In this document: positions 39,633 through 51,177 of the stretch, one piece after another
Layout: each line of letters starts with the position of its first letter
How positions within the stretch are numbered: position 1 is the stretch's first letter
Assembly (NCBI RefSeq): GCF_000182645.1
Contig: NZ_ACQA01000001.1
Coordinates: forward strand, 930,001 to 994,000
Origin: Brucella intermedia LMG 3301
GTDB taxonomy: Bacteria > Pseudomonadota > Alphaproteobacteria > Rhizobiales > Rhizobiaceae
Length of the DNA stretch: 64,000 bases
Reading direction: 5' to 3'
Notes under the pieces: model-generated
The model's database searches: none
What the model was told of the DNA's origin: nothing
Seen by the model: the letters and a program-made list of their open reading frames with translations, nothing else
Made by a program: the position numbers and the translations under genes

Positions 39633-40694
39633 TTATTGGCAAATCCGTGCAAGACAGGATTTGCCGTGGCAGCCCTGGTCGAGATGCATGTTGGTGCGGT
39701 GCGCGGCGTCGCCGTCCGGACCGATCACGGTCATGAAAAGCTTGCAGCTTGCACCGTGCACGGCGCGCCAGAACGCCTTTTCCTTGTCGTTGCCGTTCCA
39801 GCCGCTTTCCAGTTGCGTTTTGCTGCCGTCCGCAAATGTGAACGACATGATATCGAGCGCGTTGGCAAAGGCGTGTTCCGAAACCCGCCCCGACGAGGCT
39901 CCGTTTACCTTTCGGCATTGATAGTCCGAGCCGACGCCGATCTCCGTGATTTTTGAATCCGGGCCGTAAACATCCTTCGCGGCTTTCGTCACTTCACTGC
40001 TCCACTGCGCCAGCGTGACGGCCATTGCGCAATTCGTGGTCACTGCATTGGCGAATTTCAGCGGTTCGTCCTTGCCGATGGCAGTGAGGGACAGAGGGGA
40101 ATGAACCCCGCATTGCTCGCCGTCCTTGATCGGAGGCAGGAGCTTGCCCTCGACCTGGCCGGAAATGAGAGCCGGGCAGGACACCTGATAGATTCGTTCT
40201 TCGATCTCCGGCATGGCGTCCTGCCGTTTCTCGTCAGCCTGTTTCGGGTTGTCTGCCGGTTCCGCAGGTCTTGCCGGTTTCTCCGGAGATGGAGCGGGGG
40301 CCGGGCGGGGCTGTTCCTGTGGTTCCGTACCCGCATTTTCCTCGGGAAGGGGCGTGGCTTCCGGCACCGGTTTCTTGTTTGCCGTTTCCTCCGGTCGCGG
40401 GATGGGAACAGGTATGGTGAAGCCGGGCGCCGGTTTTGCTTCGGCCTTCGGTGCGGAGCTCGCTTGTCTTGCCGTCTGTTGCTTTGCGGTCGGTTTTCTC
40501 TGGGTATGTCTTGCTGCCGGACGTTTGCGATGCTGCCTTGCCTTCTGGGCGTCCTGTTTGAGGATGCGTTCGATGAAAGTTTGCGCCTGCGCCTCGCCGG
40601 AAAGAAGGCCGGACAAAGACGGCATTGCAACGAGGCCAAGCGCGATCAGCGCGGTGAATGCACCCTTGCCGGACGGAGGAAAAGACAAAGCCAT
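39633..40694 (-). CDS. Extensin-like family protein
   Basis: 353 residues. Signal or anchor helix at about 10-35, then a Lys/Arg-rich and Pro/Glu-rich spacer (about 40-165), then the extensin-like C-terminal domain (about 168-353) with CPALISGQVEGKLLPPI, SDYQCRKVNGASSGRVSEHA, NALDIMSFTFADG and a terminal GCHGKSCLARICQ. Conserved Cys are spaced for disulfides. The fold resembles DD-carboxypeptidase/DUF882-type peptidoglycan proteins, so a cell-wall role is plausible. Confidence 0.88.
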   Translation of the reverse strand: MALSFPPSGKGAFTALIALGLVAMPSLSGLLSGEAQAQTFIERILKQDAQKARQHRKRPAARHTQRKPTAKQQTARQASSAPKAEAKPAPGFTIPVPIPRPEETANKKPVPEATPLPEENAGTEPQEQPRPAPAPSPEKPARPAEPADNPKQADEKRQDAMPEIEERIYQVSCPALISGQVEGKLLPPIKDGEQCGVHSPLSLTAIGKDEPLKFANAVTTNCAMAVTLAQWSSEVTKAAKDVYGPDSKITEIGVGSDYQCRKVNGASSGRVSEHAFANALDIMSFTFADGSKTQLESGWNGNDKEKAFWRAVHGASCKLFMTVIGPDGDAAHRTNMHLDQGCHGKSCLARICQ

Positions 40695-40836
40695 TGACGC
40701 CTCATGAGTAGCGGTTCCGTCAGGGCTAATGACGAAACAGGGAATGGCGTTCCTTCACGCTTGATGGCAGAGCGTAGCAAATGGTAGGAAATGCATGCCG
40801 AACACCGGTTTTTCCGGCTTTTTCAACCCTGCGCGC

Positions 40837-40865
40837 TTGACAAGATAACAGCTGGATGACTAAAA
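40837..40865 (+). promoter_or_regulatory. Putative rpsD promoter
   Basis: -35 TTGACA (40837-40842), 17-bp spacer, -10 CTAAAA (40860-40865), giving a leader of about 160 nt. A hairpin AGCGCC-TTCG-GGCGCT lies in this leader at 40993-41008, about 21 bp before the start codon. Confidence 0.55.
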
Positions 40866-41029
40866 GCCGCCATCGCTGGCGCGTCATCGCGCTGGCGTTT
40901 CATTTGACGTGTCCCGTGGATGAAGATTGCGCTCGCGCGCTTCATCCTGTCAGTCCTCGAAAACGGAGGGCAGAGGAGGGCGCGTTTCCTCCAGCGCCTT
41001 CGGGCGCTATAACCTTTGAAGGAAATGCG

Positions 41030-41647
41030 ATGAGCAAGCGCGAATCCGCTAAGTACAAAATTGATCGCCGTCTTGGCGAAAACATCTGGGGCCGTCCGAA
41101 GTCCCCGGTAAACCGTCGTGAATATGGCCCGGGCCAGCACGGCCAGCGCCGCAAGGGCAAGCTGTCGGACTTCGGTGTGCAGCTGCGCGCCAAGCAGAAG
41201 CTCAAGGGCTTCTACGGCGACATCTCCGAAAAGCAGTTCCGCAAGACCTACGAAGAAGCCGCTCGCCGCAAGGGCGACACCGGTGAAAACCTGATCGGTC
41301 TGCTGGAATCGCGCCTCGACGCAGTCGTGTACCGCGCCAAGTTCGTTCCGACGATCTTCGCTGCCCGCCAGTTCATCAACCACGGCCACGTGAATGTGAA
41401 CGGTCGCCGCGTCAACATCCAGTCCTACCGCCTGAAGGCCGGTGACGTTGTTGAAGTTCGCGAAAAGTCGAAGCAGCTGGTTATCGTTCTGGAAGCTGTT
41501 CAGCTCGCAGAACGTGATGTTCCGGACTACATCGAAGTCGACCACAACAAGCTGGTTGCGACCTACTCCCGCGTTCCGACCCTGACGGATGTGCCTTACG
41601 CCGTTCAGATGGAACCGAACCTGGTCGTCGAATTCTATTCGCGTTAA
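41030..41647 (+). CDS. rpsD: 30S ribosomal protein S4
   Basis: 205 residues from the ATG at 41030 with GAAGGAAATGC upstream. Primary 16S rRNA-binding protein of the small subunit. [38 protein letters not shown], and the S4 domain [20 protein letters not shown] are diagnostic. Standing alone rather than in the alpha operon, as in other Rhizobiales. A strong terminator follows. Confidence 0.98.
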   Translation: MSKRESAKYKIDRRLGENIWGRPKSPVNRREYGPGQHGQRRKGKLSDFGVQLRAKQKLKGFYGDISEKQFRKTYEEAARRKGDTGENLIGLLESRLDAVVYRAKFVPTIFAARQFINHGHVNVNGRRVNIQSYRLKAGDVVEVREKSKQLVIVLEAVQLAERDVPDYIEVDHNKLVATYSRVPTLTDVPYAVQMEPNLVVEFYSR

Positions 41648-41688
41648 TTCCATGCGCGCTCTGGCGCGCTGGATATTTGCCGAAATCG

Positions 41689-41720
41689 AAAAGCCGCGCT
41701 GTCCATCAGCGCGGCTTTTT
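41689..41720 (+). terminator. Rho-independent terminator of rpsD
   Basis: AAAGCCGCGCTG / CAGCGCGGCTTT stem with a 5-nt loop and trailing TTTTT. Confidence 0.92.
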
Positions 41721-41727
41721 CGTTTAG

Positions 41728-41760
41728 CATTTCCAGCAAAAGTGCGAAGCGGTTTTGCGT
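41728..41760. repeat. Single copy of the GCATTTCCAG palindromic element
   Basis: Matches the unit repeated at 6852-7031 (GCATTTCCAGCAAAAGTGCG onward). A shorter piece, GCATTTCCAGCAAAA, is at 51866-51880. Confidence 0.8.
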
Positions 41761-41815
41761 CTTTCGCAAACAATTATGGTTTCCCGGTTTTCCCCGCGCC
41801 CGCTTTTCGGTATGA

Positions 41816-43544
<1,729 letters not shown>

Positions 43545-43640
43545 CCGGCCCGCTTGTGTTTTTGGCATGTGAATATTATATTGGCGGAGTGGGTTGGAAG
43601 CGCGAACTCCCAACCCGTTTCGCTTACGTAAAGAGTTGGA

Positions 43641-43674
43641 CCCGCACGTAGCATTGCCAGCCCGTGCGGGTTTT
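43641..43674 (+). terminator. Terminator of the ttcA unit
   Basis: CCCGCACG (43641-43648) pairs with CGTGCGGG (43663-43670), followed by TTTT. Confidence 0.8.
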
Positions 43675-43846
43675 CTTTATCGTCAGCGTGATACTCACAG
43701 GTATGAAACCCATTTGTGTCACTCCGGTGCGAGAGCAAAGCCCTTGCCAAAGTCGGGGTGGCTTATCCTCCCCGATGCGCCTGCTGGCTGACGCGTTCTG
43801 CTTTTGCCCCCGAAACCACCAATTGATAGCACGTGCATGGCATAAG

Positions 43847-43874
43847 AAAAGCCCGCTAACTATGAGCGGGCTTT
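43847..43874 (-). terminator. Terminator of the MFS gene
   Basis: On the minus strand AAAGCCCGCT-CATAGTT-AGCGGGCTTTTCTT, 24 bp past the MFS stop. Confidence 0.85.
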
Positions 43875-43897
43875 GATTGTTTATCAGTGATATGCGA

Positions 43898-45163
43898 TCA
43901 GATCACGTGTTCGGCGGGCGGGTTTTGTACCCTGAACAATCGCCCGCGTTCAGCGATCAGAACGCAGCCGAGCGCCACAAATCCGAGCACGCAATAGCCG
44001 GTTGCAACCGGCGTCGTGGTGCCGTCGAAGGCCTGGCCGATAACCGCGCCCAATGCCGCGCCGATCACCGTTTGGGCAAAGCCCAGAACGGAGGAGGCCG
44101 TGCCTGCGACTTCGCCGAGCGGCTCCATCGCCAGCGCGTTGAAATTGGCGGTCACGAGGCTGAACGAGAACATGATGGTCATGTAGATCGCCATCAGGAG
44201 CGGGAAGGGCACAGGCCCTTCCATCGTGACCGAAAGGACCATCCACAACAGGCTGAAACCGGTGAAGACCAGCAGCATCGACTGCGAAATGCGGCGCATG
44301 CCGAAGCGGCCGACAAGGCGCGAATTCATGAACGAGGCAAGTGCCAGCGTCATGGCAACGGCTGCGAAAGCCAGCGGAAACAGCGCGCCAAGCTCATAAA
44401 TGCCGACGAAAATCTGCTGGGCCGAGTTGATATAGCCGAACAGCGCGCCGAGAATGAACGAGGTGCCGAGCATATAGAACAGGGCGACGCGGTTCGACAG
44501 AACGATCCCGAAGCCGCCGATGACGCTCCTGACCGTCAGCGGACGCCGGTTGGATGCGGGAAGGGTCTCGGGCAGGCGAAAGAAGGCCCACATGCCGACG
44601 ATCAGCGCCATCAGCGCCATCGACAGGAAGATCAGGTGCCATTCGCCGAGCAGCATGATGAGCTGGCCTGTTGCAGGCGCGACGACGGGCAGGATCATGA
44701 AAACCATCATGACGAGCGACATGACTTCCGCCATCTGGCGTCCGGCGAACTTGTCGCGGACCACCGAGACGGCGATCACGCGCGTACCGGCTGCGCCAAG
44801 GCCCTGAAGGACGCGCAGGACGATCAGCGTCGTGAAATCGGTGACGACAGCCGACGCCAACGCGGCGAGAATGTAGATGACAAGCCCGCCGAACAGCGGC
44901 AGCCTGCGGCCGAAGCGGTCGCTCAACGGTCCGTAGAACAGCTGCGAAACGCCGAAGCCGAGCAGATAGGCGGTAATGACGAACTGGACGTGGTTTTCCG
45001 ACTGCACGCCAAGGCTTGCGCCAATCTGCGGCAGGCCGGGCAGCATGATGTCGACCGCCAGCGCATTGATGGCCATGATGGCAGCGATGAGCGCGATGAA
45101 TTCGCCGCGTCCGCGCATGGAGGTTTTCTGGTCCGGCGAACCGTTCTTGATGTCGAGCGGCAT
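43898..45163 (-). CDS. MFS transporter, Bcr/CflA drug-efflux type
   Basis: 421 residues from the ATG at 45163 (AGGGA 9 nt upstream); the frame is open a further 111 bp but without a better start. Twelve transmembrane helices. Bcr/CflA landmarks: IMLPGLPQIGASLGVQ after helix 1, GPLSDRFGRRLPLFGG (motif A), GLGAAGTRVIAVSVVRD (motif C region). Likely a proton-driven exporter of small toxic compounds; substrate unknown. Confidence 0.9.
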   Translation of the reverse strand: MPLDIKNGSPDQKTSMRGRGEFIALIAAIMAINALAVDIMLPGLPQIGASLGVQSENHVQFVITAYLLGFGVSQLFYGPLSDRFGRRLPLFGGLVIYILAALASAVVTDFTTLIVLRVLQGLGAAGTRVIAVSVVRDKFAGRQMAEVMSLVMMVFMILPVVAPATGQLIMLLGEWHLIFLSMALMALIVGMWAFFRLPETLPASNRRPLTVRSVIGGFGIVLSNRVALFYMLGTSFILGALFGYINSAQQIFVGIYELGALFPLAFAAVAMTLALASFMNSRLVGRFGMRRISQSMLLVFTGFSLLWMVLSVTMEGPVPFPLLMAIYMTIMFSFSLVTANFNALAMEPLGEVAGTASSVLGFAQTVIGAALGAVIGQAFDGTTTPVATGYCVLGFVALGCVLIAERGRLFRVQNPPAEHVI

Positions 45164-45276
45164 GACTGGCATTCCCTGGCAAAGTAGCGCATCGCGTCGG
45201 GGGACACGATACGAAAGACAAAATTTAGAAAGCAGAAGCAGACAGACGGAAATCCGTCGTTGAACATCTAGCAAAA

Positions 45277-45304
45277 CGCAAAAGGCGCCGTGGAACGGCG
45301 CCTT
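45277..45304 (-). terminator. Terminator after grxD
   Basis: Minus strand AAGGCGCCG-TTCCA-CGGCGCCTTTTGCGTTTT, 43 bp past the grxD stop. Confidence 0.85.
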
Positions 45305-45346
45305 CGGAAAAGGTGAGGCTGAAGCCGTATAACCGGCAATTAATCC

Positions 45347-45679
45347 TCAAGCCGCCTTGGTGGCAATACCTTTATCGGTAAAAAGTGCCTGCAATTCGTT
45401 CGATTGGAACATTTCACGCACGATATCGCAGCCGCCGACGAATTCGCCCTTCACATAAAGCTGAGGGATAGTGGGCCAGCTCGAATATTCCTTGATGCCC
45501 TGACGCAGTTCGTCCGAGGACAGAACGTTGACGCCCTTGTACTCAACACCGAGGTAATCGAGGATCTGGACGACCTGACCGGAGAAACCGCACTGCGGGA
45601 AACCCGGCGTGCCCTTCATGAAAAGCACGACGTCGTTGGTCTTCACTTCATTGTTGATGAAATCGTTGATGCCGGTCAT
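45347..45679 (-). CDS. grxD: Monothiol glutaredoxin, Grx4 type
   Basis: 110 residues. CGFS active site at residues 30-33 (FPQCGFSGQ), then [28 protein letters not shown]. Binds a glutathione-ligated [2Fe-2S] cluster and passes it on, usually with a BolA partner. The BolA gene lies 240 bp upstream on the same strand, matching the known Grx-BolA partnership. A palindromic repeat sits between the two. Confidence 0.95.
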   Translation of the reverse strand: MTGINDFINNEVKTNDVVLFMKGTPGFPQCGFSGQVVQILDYLGVEYKGVNVLSSDELRQGIKEYSSWPTIPQLYVKGEFVGGCDIVREMFQSNELQALFTDKGIATKAA

Positions 45680-45695
45680 TTGCGGTCCTTTCCAA

Positions 45696-45740
45696 GCATA
45701 ACCCCGAAAAGTTGCCTGACTTTCCGGACAGGATCATGCG
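45696..45740. repeat. Palindromic intergenic element between bolA and grxD
   Basis: GCATAACCCCGAAAAG and GACAGGATCATGCG arms match the Rhizobiales family seen at 15088 and 53048. Confidence 0.7.
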
Positions 45741-45919
45741 CTAAACAAATACGCCGAGGCAAATTCCGGCGTAAACTGGGGAGGTCTTCCCAATATAGTC
45801 GCTTTGAATGCTGGTAACCACCCGGATCGGGCGAAAGCAAGTCAAATGCGCGAGAATTCCGTCTCCGGGGGAGCTGCATCTTGCCGCAGCAGGGCTTGGT
45901 CCCCCGAAACGGCCGTCCG

Positions 45920-46153
45920 TTATTCCGGTACGCTTGTCTGCAAGGCGAGTGCATGCAGCACGCCGCCCATATTGCCCTTCAGCGCGTCATAGACCATCTG
46001 GTGCTGCTGCACGCGGGACTTGCCGCGGAAACTCTCCGCGACGACCTCGGCGGCATAATGGTCTCCGTCTCCGGCAAGGTCGCGGATCGTCACCTTTGCG
46101 TCGGGAATCCCCTCGCGTATCAGTTTTTCGATCTCATGTGCGTCCATAGCCAT
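45920..46153 (-). CDS. bolA: BolA/IbaG family protein
   Basis: 77 residues. MDAHEIEKLIREGIPDAKVT, DGDHYAAEVVAESFRGKSRV, HQMVYDALKGNMGGVLHAL and QTSVPE fit the short BolA/IbaG class. Works with the monothiol glutaredoxin downstream in iron-sulfur handling. 168 bp from purL without other features. Confidence 0.93.
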   Translation of the reverse strand: MAMDAHEIEKLIREGIPDAKVTIRDLAGDGDHYAAEVVAESFRGKSRVQQHQMVYDALKGNMGGVLHALALQTSVPE

Positions 46154-46321
46154 GCAAAATCTCCTGCCGTTTCCGGCCTTTTCTTATCGTTCGGTCGAAT
46201 CGTAACGCACCATCGTGGAACGTCAACAACCATCTGTCTAACGCTTAAATCAAAGACAAGCAAACCGCCCGGACAGGCTTTCCATCCGGGCGGCAAAAGG
46301 TATCGACGATGCGGACCGAGG

Positions 46322-48544
46322 TCAGTTATCGGTTGCGGGCTCGCCGCTCATGAAGGCCGGGAACCAGCCTTCAAAAGCATCGGTCAGATCGACAACGCTG
46401 ACATCGACCAGATCGCCGATCTTCAGGCGGTCGCCGCCGACGGTGCCGAGCACGCGGAACGGAACGCCAGCGCCTTCGGCATTGAGGGCGATGAGCTTTG
46501 CCATTTCAGCCGTGGCCGCGACGACATAACGCGCCTGATCTTCACCGAAAAGTGCGGCATGAGGTAGGCCGTCACCGGCATCGATCACGGCACCCTTGCC
46601 GGACTTGATTGCCATTTCGGCAACGGCAATCGCCAGGCCGCCATCTGAAAGGTCGTGGCAGGCCGTGACCTGACCGTTGCGGATGGCCGAGCGGACAAAT
46701 TCGCCATTGCGCTTTTCAAGCGCAAGATCGACCGTCGGGGCAGGACCATCGGCGCGGTCGAACAGATCGCGCAGATAAACTGACTGGCCGAGATGGGTGC
46801 CGTCGCCGCCAAGCAGCACCAGCGTGTCGCCATCCTGCATGCCGCCGATCTTCGCCATTTGCGACCAATCCGGGATGAGCCCGACACCGGCAATGGTCGG
46901 CGTCGGCAGAATGGCCTGGCCGTTGGTCTCGTTGTAGAGCGAGACATTGCCGGAAACGATCGGGAAATCCAGCGCGCGGCAGGCTTCGCCGATGCCTTCG
47001 ATGGCCTTGACGAGCTGGCCCATGATTTCCGGCTTTTCCGGGTTGCCGAAGTTCAGATTGTCGGTCGATGCCAGCGGCTCGGCACCGGTCGCGGTGATGT
47101 TGCGCCAGCATTCGGCAACCGCCTGCTTGCCGCCTTCAAACGGATCGGCTTCGCAATAACGCGGCGTCACGTCAGAGGAGAAGGCGAGAGCCTTGGTGTC
47201 GTGGCCTTCCACGCGGATCACGCCCGCGTCGCCGCCCGGAACCTGCAGCGAGTTGCCCTGAATGAGCGTGTCGTACTGTTCATAGACCCAGCGACGCGAC
47301 GACAGGTCGGGCGAGCCGATGAGCTTGAGAAGGGCTGCGGAATAATCTTCCACCTGCGGCACATTGCTGGCCGGAAGCGGCGCGTGCTTGCCGGGTTCCA
47401 TCCACGGACGATCATATTCCGGCGCTTCGTCGCCCAGATCCTTGATCGGCAAGTTGGCGACTTCCTCGCCCTGATGGATGACGCGGAAACGCAGATCGTC
47501 GGTCGTCTTGCCGACGATGGCGAAATCGAGGCCCCATTTGCGGAAAATGGCCTGCGCTTCGGCTTCCTTTTCCGGCTTCAGAACCATGAGCATGCGCTCC
47601 TGGCTTTCCGAAAGCATCATTTCATAGGCCGTCATGTTCTCTTCACGGACAGGAACATGGTCGAGGATGAGTTCGATGCCGAGGTCGCCCTTGGCGCCCA
47701 TTTCGACAGCGGAACAGGTGAGGCCCGCCGCGCCCATGTCCTGAATCGCGATCACTGCGCCCGAAGCCATCAGTTCAAGGCAGGCTTCAAGCAGGCATTT
47801 TTCGGTGAAGGGATCGCCAACCTGAACGGTCGGGCGCTTTTCCTCGATCGACTCGTCGAATTCAGCCGATGCCATCGTCGCGCCGCCGACGCCGTCGCGA
47901 CCCGTCTTCGCGCCGAGATAGACGACCGGCAGGCCGACGCCTTCCGCCTTGGAATAGAAAATGCCATCGGTTCTGGCGAGACCCGCCGCGAAAGCATTGA
48001 CGAGGATATTGCCGTTATAGCGCTTGTCGAAATTCACTTCGCCGCCGACGGTCGGCACGCCGAAGGAATTGCCATAGCCGCCGACGCCGGAAACGACGCC
48101 CGAAACGAGGTGACGGGTCTTTGGATGATCCGGTTCGCCGAAGCGCAGCGCATTCATCGCCGCAACGGGACGCGCACCCATGGTGAAGACATCGCGCAGG
48201 ATGCCGCCGACACCGGTCGCCGCACCCTGATAGGGTTCGATATAGGAGGGGTGATTGTGGCTTTCCATCTTGAAGACGATGCAATCGCCATCGCCAATAT
48301 CCACGACGCCCGCATTTTCGCCCGGACCCTGAATGACGCGCGGTCCACTGGTCGGCAGCGTGCGCAGCCATTTCTTGGACGACTTGTAGGAGCAATGCTC
48401 GTTCCACATGGCCGAGAAAATCCCCAGCTCTGTGAAGGTGGGCTCGCGTCCGATCAGACCGAGAATGCGCTGATACTCGTCCGGCTTAAGACCATGCGCT
48501 TCGATCAATTCCGGCGTGATGTCTCGCGTATTGGAAATAGTCAT
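46322..48544 (-). CDS. purL: Phosphoribosylformylglycinamidine synthase subunit PurL
   Basis: 740 residues, the small form that needs PurQ and PurS, both encoded at 52 kb. Converts FGAR to FGAM in purine synthesis. [17 protein letters not shown] near residue 50, [20 protein letters not shown] near 86, and [17 protein letters not shown] near 269 are conserved ATP and substrate-site motifs. Here it is separated from purQS by four unrelated genes. Confidence 0.97.
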   Translation of the reverse strand: MTISNTRDITPELIEAHGLKPDEYQRILGLIGREPTFTELGIFSAMWNEHCSYKSSKKWLRTLPTSGPRVIQGPGENAGVVDIGDGDCIVFKMESHNHPSYIEPYQGAATGVGGILRDVFTMGARPVAAMNALRFGEPDHPKTRHLVSGVVSGVGGYGNSFGVPTVGGEVNFDKRYNGNILVNAFAAGLARTDGIFYSKAEGVGLPVVYLGAKTGRDGVGGATMASAEFDESIEEKRPTVQVGDPFTEKCLLEACLELMASGAVIAIQDMGAAGLTCSAVEMGAKGDLGIELILDHVPVREENMTAYEMMLSESQERMLMVLKPEKEAEAQAIFRKWGLDFAIVGKTTDDLRFRVIHQGEEVANLPIKDLGDEAPEYDRPWMEPGKHAPLPASNVPQVEDYSAALLKLIGSPDLSSRRWVYEQYDTLIQGNSLQVPGGDAGVIRVEGHDTKALAFSSDVTPRYCEADPFEGGKQAVAECWRNITATGAEPLASTDNLNFGNPEKPEIMGQLVKAIEGIGEACRALDFPIVSGNVSLYNETNGQAILPTPTIAGVGLIPDWSQMAKIGGMQDGDTLVLLGGDGTHLGQSVYLRDLFDRADGPAPTVDLALEKRNGEFVRSAIRNGQVTACHDLSDGGLAIAVAEMAIKSGKGAVIDAGDGLPHAALFGEDQARYVVAATAEMAKLIALNAEGAGVPFRVLGTVGGDRLKIGDLVDVSVVDLTDAFEGWFPAFMSGEPATDN

Positions 48545-48717
48545 GGAAATGGGGAACCCCGTCGCAGGCTGCGGTACCCGAAAACCTTCTGCCGAAGGCT
48601 GGATACCTAAGGTTTCAAGGCGCCTCTTTAACCTAAGTTTCCATGAAGTGCGACAGGAAAATGCCGCTTTCCCGGCCTCAATCGTACATCAGTAACGATA
48701 AAGAGAGGCCGGGCGCT

Positions 48718-50124
48718 TCAGACACTCCCTTCATATCCGGCCTGTTCGTTTTCGAGCAGGCGACGGAGCGTCAGGAAACAGTTTTCAACGACATTGCGAT
48801 CGGAGGGGGAAGAGAAGGCGACGCGGACCCTGTGATAAATCTGGTCGACGCGTCCGGCCTTGAACTCGTCCTCGTCATCGATCAGGATTCCGCTTTCATA
48901 GGCCGCCGCCTTGAACGTTCCCGAAAGCCAGGGCTCGGGCAGGCCCATCCAGAGGAATGGAACGGATGGTTTCGATACGAAGTCGAACCCGTCGAAGATT
49001 CTGCGGGCCATTTCTTCGCGAATGACGGTTTCCTCGCGGCATTTGCTGTGAATGGCGTCTGCCTCGCCGGAAAGTACAAGCTGCGCGCCGGTCTCGGCGA
49101 GCAGGAAGGCTGCGCCGCCCGTGACCATCTTGTGCGTCACCTTCACGCGCTGCGCGCAATGGGCAGGGCAGGCGACCCAACCGCTGCGTATCCCTGCCGC
49201 TACGGCTTTCGACAGGCCGGAAACGACGAATGTGCGTTCCGGCGCAAAACTTGCCAAGGGCGGAATCTGGCTGTCGCACATGACGCCATAGATATCGTCT
49301 TCGATGAGCCAGACATTGTAACGCCGTGCAATGTCGGCAATGGCGCGGCGCCGTTCTTCCGGCATGACCGACAATGTGGGATTATGCAGCGTCGGCATCA
49401 GGAAGGCGAGGGTCGGGTGCTGCTGACGGCAGGCGCGTTCGAATTCTTCCGGAATGAGACCATATTCATCCAGACCGGCCTGAATGGTGCGCCGCCCCAG
49501 AAGGCGAACGGAACGGCTGATCTGCGCGTAAGTCAGGTTTTCAAACAGGATGCGGTCGCCGGGATTGGTGAAGGCCGTGATGATGGCAATGCTCGCAGCC
49601 TGCGCGCCGTTGGTGACGACGATGCTGTCGAGGTCTGGACGCCAGTCGGCCCGCGAAAGCCATCTTTGCCCGGCTTCCAGCCAGTGCTGCGGGAAATAGC
49701 GCGAATAGCTCGCTATATCCTGCGGAAAATCCCGATGAATGTCGGCATTTATCCGGGCCAGAACTTCGTGCTGGCCAACATCCGGTGCCGCCGTCGTGTC
49801 GAAGCGAATTTTACCGGACGGAACATCGGCGGGTTTGGTTCCGGCAATGCCTGAGGCGGTCAGCGCATTGTCGGCCGGTTCTTCACCGAGCACATAGGTT
49901 CCCCGACCCACTTCGCCCGTCACAAGGCCGCGCTCGTGTGCCAGGGCATAGGCGCGGCCGATTGTGCCGATTGTTACCTTGAGATCGAATGCGAGATTGC
50001 GCTGCGGCGGAAGCTTTGCGCCCGCAGGCAGCCCGCCGTTTCCGATTGCCTCTTCGATGGCATCGGCGAGTTGCAGGTAAAACGGGCCGGACTTGCCGGA
50101 AAGGTCTGGAATCCAATTTGTCAT
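48718..50124 (-). CDS. MocR-type regulator (GntR domain fused to aminotransferase)
   Basis: 468 residues. N-terminal GntR winged helix (about 10-80: PFYLQLADAIEEAIGNGGLP, KLPPQRNLAFDLKVTIGTIG), then a fold-type I aminotransferase domain (about 110-460). The PLP lysine should lie in VVSGLSKAVAAGIRSGW (near residue 295). PdxR-like members regulate PLP synthesis, others control neighbouring genes. It is divergent from a DUF1127 gene. Its promoter places the transcript start almost at the ATG. Confidence 0.92.
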   Translation of the reverse strand: MTNWIPDLSGKSGPFYLQLADAIEEAIGNGGLPAGAKLPPQRNLAFDLKVTIGTIGRAYALAHERGLVTGEVGRGTYVLGEEPADNALTASGIAGTKPADVPSGKIRFDTTAAPDVGQHEVLARINADIHRDFPQDIASYSRYFPQHWLEAGQRWLSRADWRPDLDSIVVTNGAQAASIAIITAFTNPGDRILFENLTYAQISRSVRLLGRRTIQAGLDEYGLIPEEFERACRQQHPTLAFLMPTLHNPTLSVMPEERRRAIADIARRYNVWLIEDDIYGVMCDSQIPPLASFAPERTFVVSGLSKAVAAGIRSGWVACPAHCAQRVKVTHKMVTGGAAFLLAETGAQLVLSGEADAIHSKCREETVIREEMARRIFDGFDFVSKPSVPFLWMGLPEPWLSGTFKAAAYESGILIDDEDEFKAGRVDQIYHRVRVAFSSPSDRNVVENCFLTLRRLLENEQAGYEGSV

Positions 50125-50132
50125 GGTGACAA

Positions 50133-50161
50133 CTTATAAATTGTACCTATTGCCAAGTCAA
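50133..50161 (-). promoter_or_regulatory. Promoter of the MocR gene
   Basis: -35 TTGACT (50156-50161), 17-bp spacer, -10 TATAAG (50133-50138). The transcript should begin near 50126, only 2 nt before the start codon, so the mRNA may be leaderless; no ribosome site is seen. The palindrome CAACTTATAAATTG overlaps the -10. Confidence 0.65.
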
Positions 50162-50376
50162 TTATAGAGTCAATTCGTCGCTGCCGGTGAATTGTAAATA
50201 GTCGGCGATCAAACGAACTGCTTGGAGCATCGTGTGCCCGTTCGCGTGGTTGAAGAGCGCTCCGACCAGTTGAATCCGGGCATCGTTCCGCTGGAAGTCG
50301 ACTTCGATTTTCAGGTCGATGCCGTAGCAGCACTGGGCTCCCAACCGGCTCTGCTTATAAGGAATGGACCGAGACA

Positions 50377-50664
50377 ATGTTTTACTTCAGGCCGCAGACC
50401 GAGACAATAGATACAATTCTTCCTGTTCCCGTGGCTGATACGGCGGCGGATTTGCCGAAAGGATTGCAGGCGCATCTGGCAACGGCCTCGCAACCGCGAG
50501 GCGGATATCTACGGCAGGTTTTGAATTGGCTGTCATATCGAATGATGCTGCGGCGCACCCGGATTGCTTTGGGCGAACTGACAGACGCCCAGTTGCGCGA
50601 CATTGGACTGCGGCGCGGTGAAGCCGAGCGCGAAGCGCGGAAGGTGCGTTTTCACTTGCGTTGA
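50377..50664 (+). CDS. DUF1127 domain small protein
   Basis: 95 residues. The C-terminal half (RRTRIALGELTDAQLRDIGL and REARK) is the DUF1127 (YjiS-like) domain, an Arg-rich module found in small alphaproteobacterial proteins, some linked to RNA turnover or phosphate and nitrogen response. The N-terminal 40 residues are variable. Divergent from the MocR gene, which may regulate it. Confidence 0.82.
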   Translation: MFYFRPQTETIDTILPVPVADTAADLPKGLQAHLATASQPRGGYLRQVLNWLSYRMMLRRTRIALGELTDAQLRDIGLRRGEAEREARKVRFHLR

Positions 50665-50713
50665 AATGTGTCGCGGAAAGCCGGTTCCGGCGTTTCCGCG
50701 ACACATCTGGTTG

Positions 50714-51151
50714 TTACTGGCAGCCGCTCTGGCCCGAAGCCCAGCGGTTGACGTCGGCGGCGATACGTCCGCCATGGCTTTCACCCATCATGGGGCCGAA
50801 AGTTTCGACGCGAGCCGGATTTCCCTGCGCCTGCACGACCAGCAGCGGGCGAGACGCCGGGTTGCGGGCCGGCACCACCAGAATGCGCGGCCGTCCGGTG
50901 AAGGAATTCAGTTCCGGTGCAAGCGAGTATCCACGGAAATCCTTGTCCTTGGATTTGAACCAGCAGCTATTCGCGGCCAGCGCAATGCGCTCCATGGTTG
51001 GTAATGCAGCCTTGCTGGCATCGACGGCAACGGGGCGCGTCGGCTTGCTGGAGGTGCAGGCTGCAAGCAATGCAATGGCCGGGAGGGCCAGAAGAGCGAA
51101 AGTCTTGGTCTTCAAGGAGGGGCTCCGAAAGGGCGTGCCTTTGAAAAGCAC
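50714..51151 (-). CDS. Putative lipoprotein of unknown function
   Basis: Up to 145 residues. A lipobox LLAAC follows a hydrophobic stretch (LLALPAIALLAAC), so it should be a membrane-anchored lipoprotein. The GTG start at 51151 is not well supported; a TTG (LKTKTF) near residue 13 would give a neater signal peptide. The rest (NSCWFKSKDKDFRGYSLAPE, RILVVPARN) is not familiar. Confidence 0.7.
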   Translation of the reverse strand: MLFKGTPFRSPSLKTKTFALLALPAIALLAACTSSKPTRPVAVDASKAALPTMERIALAANSCWFKSKDKDFRGYSLAPELNSFTGRPRILVVPARNPASRPLLVVQAQGNPARVETFGPMMGESHGGRIAADVNRWASGQSGCQ

Positions 51152-51177
51152 GCTGGGGGTGAGGTAGATCGGCAGAA

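Larger units (their letters stand above)
43545..43897. other. Intergenic region with two terminators
   Basis: No gene seen. It holds terminators for both convergent units; see 43641 and 43847. Confidence 0.6.

Noticed and set aside
43877..45187. 436-residue plus-strand frame opposite the MFS transporter
   Set aside because: Antisense shadow rich in His/Arg/Gln; the minus strand encodes a clear 12-helix MFS protein.
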